The notes beneath the pieces are model-generated. The model ran no database searches. It had not been told where the DNA came from and worked only from the letters and a program-made list of their open reading frames with translations. Both the position numbers and the translations under genes were made by a program. This document shows, in pieces, positions 8,856 through 17,186 of a stretch of 64,000 nucleotides of DNA (positions within the stretch are counted from its first letter, which is position 1; each line of letters starts with the position of its first letter). The stretch is from Oceanobacillus timonensis (GTDB lineage: Bacteria; Bacillota; Bacilli; Bacillales; Amphibacillaceae): positions 1,888,378-1,952,377 of the forward strand of contig NZ_LT800497.1 of the NCBI RefSeq assembly GCF_900166635.1. The letters are read 5' to 3'.

Positions 8856-8886
8856 AATCGTTGTTAGTATATACTTATTAACGATT
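8856..8886 (-). promoter_or_regulatory. Palindromic candidate operator upstream of hmp
   Basis: AATCGTT (8856-8862) and AACGATT (8880-8886) form an inverted repeat around a GTATATAC core, 28-58 bases before the hmp start. It does not match the NsrR or Fnr consensus as I remember them. The regulator is unknown. Confidence 0.4.
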
Positions 8887-8919
8887 TTTAATAGCGCATC
8901 CAGGTACACTGCGACAAAA

Positions 8920-8967
8920 AAGATACCTGAATCAGGGATTTTTAGTCCGCGATGATTCAGGTATCTT
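8920..8967 (-). terminator. Terminator of the 8983-9165 gene
   Basis: A perfect 15-bp stem, AAGATACCTGAATCA (8920-8934) with TGATTCAGGTATCTT (8953-8967). On the minus strand it is followed by a run of six T, starting 16 bases past the stop. Confidence 0.85.
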
Positions 8968-8982
8968 AAAAATAAGGATCAA

Positions 8983-9165
8983 CTATTTGCGATGACGGTT
9001 ATTGCGTCGCTCGTTGTTACGATTATTATTTTCCTCGAAAGCATTTTCATCCATAAACTCATTCTCATTTGCAAACTCCACGTTACTGATTTCTTGATTG
9101 TGGCGGTCCTCATTATTGCGTTTTCTTCGTTCATTGCGGTCAAAACGACGTTTATTAGTATCCAT
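8983..9165 (-). CDS. Small, highly charged hypothetical protein
   Basis: 60 residues with a GGGAGGG site 9 bases before ATG and a perfect terminator behind it, which support a real gene. The ends are rich in Arg, Asn and Lys (NNNRNNERRNNRHRK) and the centre is acidic (EFANENEFMDENAFEENN). No domain is recognisable. The composition is that of disordered spore-coat or nucleic-acid-binding micro-proteins. Confidence 0.65.
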   Translation of the reverse strand: MDTNKRRFDRNERRKRNNEDRHNQEISNVEFANENEFMDENAFEENNNRNNERRNNRHRK

Positions 9166-9548
9166 TGAAAGCCCTCCCAGTATGCTTTATGAGAATAACA
9201 TTTATTTTTGGAACTTTGCCTTAAACGAAAGCTGCCAGTACAAATGTCGCCCTCGAATTATATCTTATCCCGTTTTCCAAAAATCACTCGTTATTTTGAG
9301 AATCCATATTTTGTTATTTGAAAAAGTGCCGATTCAGGCTCTAATCTTGAGAAGACCCAAAGTAGTCCTGCCATTTGGTATGTTGCCTGCTTTGGACAAT
9401 TTAACACGGAGAACGGTCCGTAAAATTCCCGCTGAGTGAAGTTTCGTTTTATTTTTAATTAGAGATTGTTTCATGGATCTTGTCATTGTAATATACACGT
9501 TAGGGGTAGGGATTAGAAAAATGCCGTTATCTAAAATGGCTGATACAT
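9166..9548. other. Intergenic region, no gene seen
   Basis: About 380 bases without a start, site and frame that agree. It carries the dispersed motif GCTGAGTGAAGTTTCGTTTT at 9431-9450. A minus-strand frame covering 9334-9603 overlaps the real small gene at 9549-9698 in another phase and has no ribosome binding site. Confidence 0.45.
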
Positions 9549-9698
9549 TTAATTTTGATGATGTTCCGCTTCCTGTTGCGGTTCCTCTGAACATGTAAAA
9601 CAATACAGGTTCCCTTGATCATGTACACCATCTAAGAAACCGTCTTTACAATAAATCGTCTTACCGCATTTTACACATGTCCCTATATATTCTTTCAT
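9549..9698 (-). CDS. Small zinc-ribbon protein
   Basis: 49 residues, short enough to be missed. ATG 9698 has GAGGAG 6 bases upstream. The protein begins MKEYIGTCVKCGKTIYCKDG and has C8-x2-C11, C17 and C33-x2-C36, a one-zinc ribbon layout, with an acidic, His-rich tail. Its stop lies 149 bases from the start, and its start is 24 bases downstream of the racemase stop on the same strand, so it may be a cotranscript. Function unknown. Confidence 0.6.
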   Translation of the reverse strand: MKEYIGTCVKCGKTIYCKDGFLDGVHDQGNLYCFTCSEEPQQEAEHHQN

Positions 9699-9721
9699 TC
9701 GGATTCTCCTCATTTCTTCCT

Positions 9722-10435
9722 TTAACTAATTCCTTCATTTTCAAACATGAAATCCACTACTTTGTTTACGTGGATGTCCATGGTATCTAAAAGGGGAATG
9801 TCAAAATCTTCTTCAGAAAAAATCATTGGCAACTCTGTACAGCCGAGAATTAGGCTGTCAATCTGCTTCTGTTCAATCATCTCATCGACAATTTGCTTAA
9901 ATGCTTTTTTTGTTTCAGGATTGACAATCCCATTTTCTAATTCATTGACAATTTTTTCGTGCAAGTATTGCTGGGTAACTTCTTCTGGAACATCAATACG
10001 TTTCCCATTTTCTTCAAATGGTGTTTTGAAAAAATCTCGTTCCATCGTAAACTTTGTGCCAAGGAGACCAATCTGCTCTACTCCCTGATTTTTAGCCTCT
10101 TCAACCGTTGCGTCTACGATACTTATCATTGGAACGTTCACCTGTTTTTGTACTTCGTCAAAAACAAGGTGCGGCGTATTTGCAGCAATAATCATGCCGT
10201 CTACTTCCAAGTGTTCCAGTTTGCGTGCAGCATTCCCAACGTACGTAATCAGATCATCTAAACGCCATTCCGTAATGTACCTGAAAATATGATACATATT
10301 AATACTGTTAATAAATATCTCTGGCAGTACCTGACGGGTCCCTTTCTTTTCTTGAAACCGCCTGATAATGGACTGATAATATTGAACCGTGGATTCTGGA
10401 CCTAAACCACCAATAATCCCAATTTGTTTCATCAT
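9722..10435 (-). CDS. Aspartate/glutamate racemase family protein
   Basis: 237 residues with the family opening IGIIGGLGPESTVQYY and the second active-site motif LILGCTELPMIF (Cys near residue 198). The first active-site segment reads IIAANTPH, with Ala where two-cysteine racemases have Cys. A PLP-independent racemase using only one cysteine, or a different reaction, is possible. Two ATG codons follow AAGGAGGAAC; the second has better spacing. The family makes D-amino acids for cell wall or signalling, but the substrate is not shown here. Confidence 0.85.
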   Translation of the reverse strand: MMKQIGIIGGLGPESTVQYYQSIIRRFQEKKGTRQVLPEIFINSINMYHIFRYITEWRLDDLITYVGNAARKLEHLEVDGMIIAANTPHLVFDEVQKQVNVPMISIVDATVEEAKNQGVEQIGLLGTKFTMERDFFKTPFEENGKRIDVPEEVTQQYLHEKIVNELENGIVNPETKKAFKQIVDEMIEQKQIDSLILGCTELPMIFSEEDFDIPLLDTMDIHVNKVVDFMFENEGIS

Positions 10436-10629
10436 GTTCCTCCTTCTTTATATTAATTCCTAGTTATATTATAAGAATTACGAATCTAATTAACAATATA
10501 AAATCAAATACAGAATGAATTAGTTGCTAATATTTTGTGATTTTTGGGAACAGTAATATGTATACATTCATAAAAAAGCCCAATACTACTTTTTAACGTG
10601 AATAATAAATATAGGGAGGTTATGTGCTA

Positions 10630-11613
10630 ATGCCCGATAAATCTAAAATGACTGCATCTGAACTCGGTGCTCTATGGATGACGTACCAGAAGAAAACATT
10701 GATTCTGCGATATTTGGAATACTTTATAGAAACAGCAGAGGATGAAAAGGCTCAAAATCTAATGGCAGGATTATGGGAGGCACTTCATCCCAAAGTCGAA
10801 GAAATGCAAATAATGATTCAAGCGGAAGGCGCAGCAGCTCCCAAAGGATTTACGCATGAAGATGTATACCTGGAAGCACCAAGGTTATATGAGAATGGTT
10901 TTGATATTATGTTTTGCCGGATATTAAAAAAGCTCAGTCTGTCTATGTATGCTCTCCATATAACCGTTTCTTACCGAGAAGATATTATTAAGCTTTATAT
11001 GGATATCATTCATATTTCGCAGACCTATTATAATCATTTCACTCAATATTTACTGGAAGAAGGGCTGCTTCCTCGTCCAAACTACATCTCCATGCCAAAG
11101 TCGGTGGATTACATCACGGACAAGAATTATATGAAAGGAACAAACCTTTTGGGGAATAAACGAACTCTAAATACGGTTGAGTTTTCATATCTTTATCAAA
11201 GTATTGAAGTTAACATTACCGGTATGCAATTAATGGCAGGTTTCGCCCAATGTGCGAAGGATAAAGAGGTACAAAAATATTTTACAAAAGGGAAGGAACT
11301 TTCGAAAGAAATTTTAAATGAAACTGGAGAAATCCTTCTTCGGGATGACATCCAATCACCAGCTACCCCGGGAGGCACTGTGACAAGTTCCACAACTGCA
11401 CCTTTTTCAGATAAACTCATGATGATGACAACCTTCTTTTTTTGTAACGTATCTCTTGGATCCCAAAGCTTTGGTGCTAATTTCAGTATGCGTAATGATT
11501 TGAATGCAAGTCTTGGGATAAAAGCTAAAGATATCTACCAATATGCAAGAGAAGGGTTAACCATTATGCTCAATAATGGCTGGATGGAAGAACCGCCAAA
11601 AATGGATGTTTGA
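10630..11613 (+). CDS. DUF3231 family protein (two ferritin-like repeats)
   Basis: About 328 residues made of two related alpha-helical halves, each opening with a segment like TASELGALWMTYQ (residue 7) or TLNTVEFSYLYQ (about residue 180). This matches the DUF3231 family common in spore formers. The ATG at 10630 lies 10 bases after GGGAGG; the GTG at 10624 is too close. Function is unknown; a four-helix ferritin-like fold in each half is what is known of the family. It stands alone, followed by a dead transposon. Confidence 0.8.
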   Translation: MPDKSKMTASELGALWMTYQKKTLILRYLEYFIETAEDEKAQNLMAGLWEALHPKVEEMQIMIQAEGAAAPKGFTHEDVYLEAPRLYENGFDIMFCRILKKLSLSMYALHITVSYREDIIKLYMDIIHISQTYYNHFTQYLLEEGLLPRPNYISMPKSVDYITDKNYMKGTNLLGNKRTLNTVEFSYLYQSIEVNITGMQLMAGFAQCAKDKEVQKYFTKGKELSKEILNETGEILLRDDIQSPATPGGTVTSSTTAPFSDKLMMMTTFFFCNVSLGSQSFGANFSMRNDLNASLGIKAKDIYQYAREGLTIMLNNGWMEEPPKMDV

Positions 11614-11629
11614 ATAACTAAATAGCATT

Positions 11630-12147
11630 ACAGCAAGAAAAGAAACGGCAGCAGCTTCAAATGATGGCTGTTGATTTAGGTATTGATAATTTTGCAGCCA
11701 CAGTCACGAACACTGGCAATAGAGTCGTTTTAGCGGAAGGCAAAACCGTCTTATACGTTAATCAACAACAAAGCCGGCTAAAATTTTACGTTGAGCAACC
11801 TACAATGAAAACATCCAAACGAAGATCCGTTTACATCTAAACGTTTGAAGAAAATCATCCAAAAAAGATTACTTCAAATCAAAGCCTGTTTATAAGGCCA
11901 GTTTTCAAATCATAAAACCTCTCTGGAAGTGGATATTGATTCCCTCATTAATTAATCAACATAAAGAGTCGGAACAACACACTAAGATGGATAAAGAAAT
12001 GACCAATCTTTTACAGCCTGCTTATTCAGATGTACACATACAAAGCAGAAAAGCACGGAGTAACCGTGGTGTTGGCAGAAGAATCTTATACGTCAAAGGC
12101 AATCAAAGAAGAATTTAAACAACGAAAGGCAATCGAATCAAATAGTT
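11630..12147 (+). pseudogene. Decayed IS200/IS605-family tnpB
   Basis: Broken frames contain pieces of TnpB: a segment opening MMAVDLGIDNFAATV (RuvC-type first Asp region), a middle piece with KESEQHTKMDKEMTNLL, and QMYTYKAEKHGVTVVLAEES followed by YTSKA, the conserved stretch before the zinc finger. Frameshifts and stops lie between them, and the N-terminus and zinc finger are missing. No tnpA is near. It cannot make an active nuclease. Confidence 0.8.
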
Positions 12148-12152
12148 AATTG

Positions 12153-12188
12153 AAGGGGCGGGCTCCATTTTGTAGGAGTCTGCCCTTT
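12153..12188 (+). terminator. Hairpin at the end of the dead tnpB
   Basis: A 14-pair stem with three G-U pairs (12153-12166 with 12175-12188), loop 12167-12174, just behind the tnpB remnant. It could be the right-end hairpin of the IS605-type element or a terminator. Confidence 0.5.
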
Positions 12189-12327
12189 GAGTCTATTTAA
12201 ACAGATAAGAATATATCTGATACATAAAATGAAACCAATTTTGATAAAGATAAAACTACAAAACAGGCAACAAAAAGAATTCTTATAATGGTTGCTTTGC
12301 TGACATCACACTGAATTCATTTTTTAA

Positions 12328-12666
12328 CTACAATGAATAAATTCCTTCAAAAATAGACTTTACCGTAGCCAGTTCAAGTCTGGTATTTAAAACATCCTCT
12401 TCTTTCGCTGCTGCGATTAGGTTACTGATACTCTCATCCAGCCCCTCATACTCGTCTTCATCCCCAACTAACTGGATTTTCCATTTATCTTCTTTGTACA
12501 TTTTCTTTAATTCCTCAGCTTGTGATGTTACCGTATCCCATTCAGACTGCCCAATTGTCTGTTCGAGTTCATCAATATGTTCAAAAAAATGGTCGCCTCC
12601 TACTTGATTGCTGCACCCGGGAAGGGTGATAAACAGCAGTACGAAAAAAATGATTACCTTCTTCAT
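12328..12666 (-). CDS. DUF4363-like lipoprotein
   Basis: 112 residues from ATG 12666, preceded by GGAAGGG. It opens MKKVIIFFVLLFITLPGC, a lipoprotein signal peptide with the lipidated Cys at 18. The rest is acidic and helical (HIDELEQTIGQSEWDTVTSQ and on), like DUF4363 proteins that often accompany DUF421 membrane proteins in Bacillaceae. Here it is divergent from the DUF421 gene, sharing 93 bases of upstream DNA. A longer frame upstream runs across the DUF421 start and is rejected. Role unknown. Confidence 0.75.
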   Translation of the reverse strand: MKKVIIFFVLLFITLPGCSNQVGGDHFFEHIDELEQTIGQSEWDTVTSQAEELKKMYKEDKWKIQLVGDEDEYEGLDESISNLIAAAKEEDVLNTRLELATVKSIFEGIYSL

Positions 12667-12759
12667 TTCTAATCCCTTCCTAATGTTATGCATGGTTATA
12701 CATAGATTGCCCCATAATACGAATATATTATGTATTTTAGAAAGGTTGGGAATGAAATC

Positions 12760-13442
12760 ATGCCAGAGATTGTATTGATCCTCATCCGATCGATAACGGC
12801 ATTTTTTTATTATTCTTAATGGCGCGGATGATGGGAAAAAAGCAAATTTCACAGCTTACTTTTTTTGATTATTGTGTAGGAATTACTATCGGTTCCATAG
12901 CTGCTACGTTGTCAGTGGACCAAAACGTTAAAATTGTAAATGGATTAGTATCGTTAACGATTTGGGGATTTTTTCCGATTATGCTGGCTTATCTCGGATT
13001 GAAATCATTGGTTTTTTCAAGAATAACAGATGGGAAAGCTACCATCGTCATACGAAACGGCGAAGTGCTGGACAAGAATTTGAGAAAGAACCTGCTGACT
13101 ATTAATGAATTATTAATGCTATTAAGAGAGAAGGGGGCATTTAACGTTTCGGATGTAGAAATGGCTGTTTGGGAGACAAATGGGGAGTTAAGTATTATGT
13201 TGAAAACAGATCAACAGCCGGCTACTCCGCAAACATTAGGCATCTCGATGGAGCAGGGGCATGGACCTGCGATCTTGATTATGGACGGAAAAATAATGAA
13301 AAAAAGCCTGGAGCATCTTGGTTATTCAAAAGAATGGCTTGCAGGTGAAATACAGAAGCAGGGGGCGGAAGATATTAAGGATGTTTTCCTAGCTCAAATG
13401 AATTCTCGCGGCAGTATCTATGTTGATTTGTATGAGGATTAA
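12760..13442 (+). pseudogene. DUF421 (YetF-type) membrane protein gene, frameshifted at a T7 run
   Basis: From ATG 12760 the frame gives MPEIVLILIRSITAFF and then stops just after a run of seven T (12802-12808). The C-terminal frame from about 12809 gives LLFLMARMMGKKQISQLTFF, then two more membrane segments and the soluble DUF421 domain with RNGEVLDKNL, MLLREKGAF and DVEMAVWE. Eight T would restore one 228-residue protein of normal family length. It may be a true null allele, a slippage or phase switch, or a sequencing error. A shorter product from ATG 12819 would lack the first helix. Confidence 0.8.
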
Positions 13443-13455
13443 TATACCAAAACTA

Positions 13456-13618
13456 AAATAGAAGAAAAACTGCTGTTAGCTGCATCGCTAAAAAAATACA
13501 AGCCGATTTGGAGGGATTTTCACTTCAGACAGAGAATCCAGAAGTTAAAGATTTATATGCCAGGCAGGCAACAGAAGTTCAAAAAGTGCTGAATACCACC
13601 CTGCCTTATTTAAAGTAA
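13456..13618 (+). pseudogene. DUF1657 remnant
   Basis: The frame reading ADLEGFSLQTENPEVKDLYA and then QATEVQKVLNTTLPYL matches the middle and end of DUF1657 proteins, but no start codon exists in frame and the usual N-terminus is missing. DUF1657 and DUF421 genes occur together in spoVA2mob-type sporulation operons, so this pair may be the relic of one. The next 120 bases hold another short frame (VKEAEYFYSNPVARW) that may be further debris. Confidence 0.55.
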
Positions 13619-13750
13619 AAGAAGCGGAATATTTTTATTCAAATCCGGTTGCCAGATGGGTCGCTAATCCAGATATGCTTGTTTACGCTGCTTTAAAATG
13701 TGTTTTAATTGTTGTAAGAGAGTGGTTTTTCTATGTTGAATAGATAAAAG

Positions 13751-13793
13751 AAAAGGTATTACATATCTAATATAAATATATGTAATACCTTTT
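13751..13793. terminator. Bidirectional terminator
   Basis: A perfect 16-bp stem, AAAAGGTATTACATAT (13751-13766) with ATATGTAATACCTTTT (13778-13793), followed by T. It lies between the DUF421/DUF1657 debris and the small minus-strand gene. Confidence 0.85.
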
Positions 13794-13849
13794 TGTCTTC
13801 TCCAATACATTCATTGTTCTTATATGCTGGTTCTATCGATAGGAAACTG

Positions 13850-14014
13850 TCATTCTACGTTAGGATAAAAAGGCTCATATACAGGTTTAGTATAATATGG
13901 CGGTCTAATCTTAATTGTTGGCGTCGTCCAACTATAGTTTAAATAATGCATTTCCAGCTTTTCTTCATTGTTTTCTAATAAGCGTTTAACGTGAGGGTAA
14001 AATTCAAATTCCAA
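13850..14014 (-). CDS. Small hypothetical protein, Tyr/Pro-rich tail
   Basis: 54 residues from TTG 14014, which lies 6 bases after GAAGGAGG. The first part (MEFEFYPHVKRLLENNEEK) is helical and charged. The tail IRPPYYTKPVYEPFYPNVE is rich in Tyr and Pro, as in small spore-coat proteins. A convergent terminator at 13751-13793 lies 57 bases past the stop. I do not recognise the family; the site and terminator argue for a real gene. Confidence 0.6.
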   Translation of the reverse strand: MEFEFYPHVKRLLENNEEKLEMHYLNYSWTTPTIKIRPPYYTKPVYEPFYPNVE

Positions 14015-14161
14015 CTTATTGCCTCCTTCTGTAAAACTCTATGTTATTTAAGGGGCGGGTTTTACACATGCATGTGAAACGAAAGTGGTCTATATAATGC
14101 CATATTGCTTCACATCTGCATTCGCCTAATCATAGCCTATGAAAAGGAGGGGGAAATCGTT

Positions 14162-15163
14162 ATGAAAAACCAAAATAATGACCGTGATCCATCATTATCA
14201 GAGGAAGAAGCGTTGAAACAAATTCGAGCGTACCACCAATGGTTTGAAGAAAATAAAATAGAAGATCCTTATCCGTATTACCCGATATACGGTAAAATTA
14301 CCCAGTACGAAGAGGTGCCTCTTACACAACCGGAACAACGCCAGCTGGTTCAGCCGGGAGTCGAAAGATTAATGGTTCCAAAACCGATTATTGAGAATCC
14401 AAACTATAAAGGAAGCGGAAAATTAAAAGGGAAAGTCGCGCTGATAACGGGTGGAGACAGCGGAATGGGAGCTGCTGCGGCAATTGCTTTTGCGAAAGAA
14501 GGCGCTGACGTTGCGATTGCCTATTTAAATGAGCATGAAGATGCTAATCGGACAAAAAGAAGGATAGAGGAACTTGGGCAAGAATGTCTATTATTACCCG
14601 GAGATCTTCGTGAAAAAAAGCAGTGTGAACATATTGTTTTGGAAACGATTAAACATTTTAATAAATTGGATATATTATGTAATCATGTTGGCGTTCAATT
14701 TCAGCAAAATGATGTGACGGAAATTACCGATGAACAATTTGATCAAACTTTTAAAATGAATATTTATTCTCACTTTTATACAACGAGAGCAGCGCTGCCA
14801 CATTTAAAAGCAGGAAGCTCCATTATTGGAACGTCCTCTGTAGTTACTTATGCGGGAGAACCTTTATTAATGGATTATGCAGCTACCAAAGGAGCCATTG
14901 TCGGATGGACACGTTCTTTAGCCAAAAACATTGCTAAACGTCAGATTCGCGTAAATGCGATTGCTCCAGGCCGAATTTGGACACCACTTATCCCGGCAAG
15001 CTTTTCTGCAGATGAAAACGCCTTGACTGGAGGGAATTTATTTGGCCGCATGGCTCAACCATTTGAAGTAGCACCGACTTTTGTTTATCTGGCATCGGAT
15101 GATTCCAGACATGTTACGGGTCAGGTGCTTCATGTAGATGGAGGAGAATCAACTAATTCTTAA
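14162..15163 (+). CDS. Short-chain dehydrogenase/reductase, general-stress type with N-terminal extension
   Basis: 333 residues from ATG 14162, 6 bases after AAGGAGGGGGAAA. Residues 1-85 form the Pro/Tyr-rich extension ([20 protein letters not shown]) found in Bacillus YhdF/YhxC-like SDRs. Then come the Rossmann motif [11 protein letters not shown], the structural NHVG (usually NNAG), [20 protein letters not shown] with catalytic Ser, Tyr and Lys, and DGGESTNS at the end. Such enzymes reduce small carbonyl compounds with NAD(P)H and are often induced by general stress. The substrate is unknown. Confidence 0.88.
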   Translation: MKNQNNDRDPSLSEEEALKQIRAYHQWFEENKIEDPYPYYPIYGKITQYEEVPLTQPEQRQLVQPGVERLMVPKPIIENPNYKGSGKLKGKVALITGGDSGMGAAAAIAFAKEGADVAIAYLNEHEDANRTKRRIEELGQECLLLPGDLREKKQCEHIVLETIKHFNKLDILCNHVGVQFQQNDVTEITDEQFDQTFKMNIYSHFYTTRAALPHLKAGSSIIGTSSVVTYAGEPLLMDYAATKGAIVGWTRSLAKNIAKRQIRVNAIAPGRIWTPLIPASFSADENALTGGNLFGRMAQPFEVAPTFVYLASDDSRHVTGQVLHVDGGESTNS

Positions 15164-15177
15164 AAGTAGTTGATTCT
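15145..15177 (+). terminator. Hairpin overlapping the SDR stop codon
   Basis: A perfect 11-bp repeat, AGAATCAACTA (15145-15155) with TAGTTGATTCT (15167-15177). The stop lies in the loop. There is no T-tract, so it may protect the 3' end or only attenuate. Confidence 0.4.
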
Positions 15178-15205
15178 GGTAAAAAGCCCGTAAAGATTCC
15201 CCGAA

Positions 15206-15258
15206 CCATGAAGCCATCATATCTAAAATGAAGGCTTCATGGATATTCATTATTGATT
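15206..15258. repeat. Dispersed 50-bp repeat, copy 1 (second copy near 18575-18624)
   Basis: Contains the perfect inverted repeat CCATGAAGCC (15206-15215) and GGCTTCATGG (15233-15242) around ATCATATCTAAAATG. The same block, about 80% identical by eye (GAAGC-ATCATATCTAAAATGAAG-CTTCATG then AATGATT), recurs near 18575-18624. Confidence 0.6.
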
Positions 15259-15402
15259 GCCTTTTCCGCCCCAATCGTCCCGCTGTGGATTTTCAAATGG
15301 TTTATCTTGTTCCTGTTCATCCTGACCTGTACCACACCCGACCAGCAAACTGGCAGAAATAATGGAAGCAATCATACATAAAGTTATCTTTTTTAATTTC
15401 AT
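15250..15402 (-). CDS. Small lipoprotein
   Basis: 50 residues from ATG 15402, with GAGGTGATAGCA in front. The sequence opens MKLKKITLCMIASIISASLL and then VGC, a lipobox with the lipidated Cys at 23. The mature part is a short acidic, Gln-rich peptide ending GGKGNQ. It would be anchored outside the membrane. The 3' end overlaps the 15.2-kb repeat. No homologous function is known to me. Confidence 0.65.
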   Translation of the reverse strand: MKLKKITLCMIASIISASLLVGCGTGQDEQEQDKPFENPQRDDWGGKGNQ

Positions 15403-16108
15403 TGCTATCACCTCAGTTAAGTAAAACGTACTTCACTTTATTGATTACCTTTTTCTTGAAACTTATTCTTAAAGGAAACTCTTCAAAAATACAATGATTA
15501 TGAAAAATACGGACTCTCTACGAAACATGTGCGAAGTCATTATTTTTCATTTTTTTTGGTTTTTGCCCAGCCCTTTATGCTGAGAAAACGATATTGTAAT
15601 GAATGTGTACAATCTAACGAATGAATAAAAACATAAATTATTTTATATCTAAATGAAGGGAGTGTTATTTATAACATGAAATAGACGTTGTTCTGATAAA
15701 GCCGATTCCTCTGAATGCAGCTTTACTAATAAAGAAGGGAGAGGGGCTTGAAGGATTTTGCCAGAATAACTAGCAATAACGATTCTAAATACTGGGACAA
15801 ACACTATGATATAACTGCCATAGTAGATGGAGCACAACCTATCCCCGGCAAGTAAATATCAACGTAATAGGATACCATTAAATCTTCAGAATACGTCAAA
15901 ATTCCACGCGTAGATACGCATATTACGGATTCCTTGCAAAGTAGTATCCCGATGGCGATAACAGCCAGTCCGGGATAGACTCCAAAAGGAATAAGTGACA
16001 AGGGATATTAGCTGTCAGTGAGGGGCAGTTGATTTCTCAATTATTTTGTGGGTCTTCTTGTTAGTAAAAAGGCGACTCCAAAAACATTAAGGAAAGGAAT
16101 GAACAAGC
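15403..16108. other. Gene-poor region, perhaps gene debris
   Basis: About 700 bases. Two minus-strand frames (15804-16001, hydrophobic, and 15649-15837) lie end to end but lack ribosome binding sites, overlap in different frames and match nothing I recognise, so they may be remnants of one lost gene. The promoter of the DUF2642 pair presumably lies in 16000-16100 but is not clear. Confidence 0.4.
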
Positions 16109-16510
16109 TTGGCTAATTTAACAGAACGGCAAAGAAAGTTAGTGAATTTATTAAACCAGTTGTCTCAAAACGTAGTTACAGCTAATAGCGCCAATGATAC
16201 CAGTAATGATAGCACGCTAAGTAATAATTTATCTCTGAATCTGCCCGGGTTCAGTTTAGACGCTAATAATAATTTAAATTTAGGTTTCGGTAATAGGGGG
16301 GGAGGCACACCAACGCCTCCAAGCACTCCGACAAGCATTAGAGAAGTCCTCCAGGGTTTAGTAAATGAACAAGTGCAGGTTACAACTCCTTTTGATACAA
16401 TATCTGGAACACTGCTTACTGTCCAAGATGACTATGTTGTGATTATTGAAGCTTCTGGTGCTCAAGTGCTAGTCCAAATTGACAAAATTGAATTTGTCAG
16501 TAATTCGTAA
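16109..16510 (+). CDS. DUF2642 protein, spore-coat-like
   Basis: 133 residues from TTG 16109 behind AAGGAAAGGA. Residues 1-78 are low complexity, rich in Asn, Leu and Ser, ending GGGTPTPPSTPTS. Residues 79-133 (REVLQGLVNEQVQVTTPFDT, then SGTLLTVQDDYVVIIEASG) form the small beta-barrel of DUF2642 proteins, several of which are spore or exosporium components. It is followed 13 bases later by a second protein of the same fold, so the two form an operon. Confidence 0.75.
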   Translation: MANLTERQRKLVNLLNQLSQNVVTANSANDTSNDSTLSNNLSLNLPGFSLDANNNLNLGFGNRGGGTPTPPSTPTSIREVLQGLVNEQVQVTTPFDTISGTLLTVQDDYVVIIEASGAQVLVQIDKIEFVSNS

Positions 16511-16523
16511 AGGAGGAGTTTAC

Positions 16524-16736
16524 ATGTTTGAAGCAACGTTTGCTGCTGAATTAGCTAATCGGCTTGGATCAAGGGTCGAAGTAGCTACCGATAATAATTT
16601 GATTGAAGGTATTCTTTCAACAGTCACAGCAGATTTAGCCCTGGTTATCGATGTGACAAGCGGTTATGGAGATAATGTCAAATTATATATTTCAGTAGAT
16701 GCGATTAACTTTGCCCGTTTTCCTGTAGCGGCGTAA
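16524..16736 (+). CDS. Small DUF2642-like protein
   Basis: 70 residues from ATG 16524, 6 bases after AAAGGAGGAG. The pattern of FAAELANRLGSRVEVATDNN and then EGILSTVTADLALVIDV repeats the beta-barrel of its neighbour, without the low-complexity arm. A longer frame upstream overlaps the first gene and has no site. The two are likely made together and might interact, probably on the spore surface (inference). Confidence 0.7.
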   Translation: MFEATFAAELANRLGSRVEVATDNNLIEGILSTVTADLALVIDVTSGYGDNVKLYISVDAINFARFPVAA

Positions 16737-16766
16737 AACAAATATGAATCATGGTGAATCATCCGT

Positions 16767-16836
16767 AACATGCTCATCTCAGACCAACAACACTTTTGCT
16801 GGGGGATAGTTAATCGCTCCTCCTAGCATGTTGGTC
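16767..16836 (+). other. Two mutually exclusive hairpins behind the DUF2642 pair
   Basis: AACATGCT (16767-16774) can pair with AGCATGTT (16825-16832), and GACCAACA (16782-16789) can pair with TGTTGGTC (16829-16836). The right arms share 4 bases, so only one stem can form at a time. Neither has a T-tract. Confidence 0.4.
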
Positions 16837-16961
16837 ACAGCAGCGTTTTATAGGACATGAAGATGTTACCTTGCATTCGTTTCCATTTAGGAGGGAGAAA
16901 ACGACCTTACTGTAGTGAGTTTTGTTTATAGATTTCCATTTTAAAAAAATAAAAGGATGAA

Positions 16962-16993
16962 AAATACCCTGGTGTTTGTTAGCCAGGGTATTT
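16962..16993. terminator. Terminator-like hairpin between convergent genes
   Basis: A perfect 11-bp stem, AAATACCCTGG (16962-16972) with CCAGGGTATTT (16983-16993), with an A-rich left flank and TTTGG on the right. It can serve either side. Confidence 0.65.
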
Positions 16994-17186
16994 GGTTAGT
17001 CCAATAAGAACTGAATGGACGAAAGTAAAAATCTTTTAAGATAACGGAAAATTGTTGAATAGTTGATGAAACAGTGTTTTTGGGGAGGCAGGTATAAATG
17101 TGTTATATGTGTTTGGTAAATTTAAGAATCCTGTATAATACATAGATTTTTGATGGAAAAATAAAATATAACATCCACCAGTCTTT

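Noticed and set aside
12760..13442. Programmed ribosomal frameshift as the sole explanation of the DUF421 split
   Set aside because: No slippery heptamer of known type with a stimulatory stem is visible; a homopolymer base change explains it more simply.
15649..16001. Two joined minus-strand frames with hydrophobic content
   Set aside because: They have no ribosome binding sites and different phases; I cannot identify a family, so only noted as possible debris.
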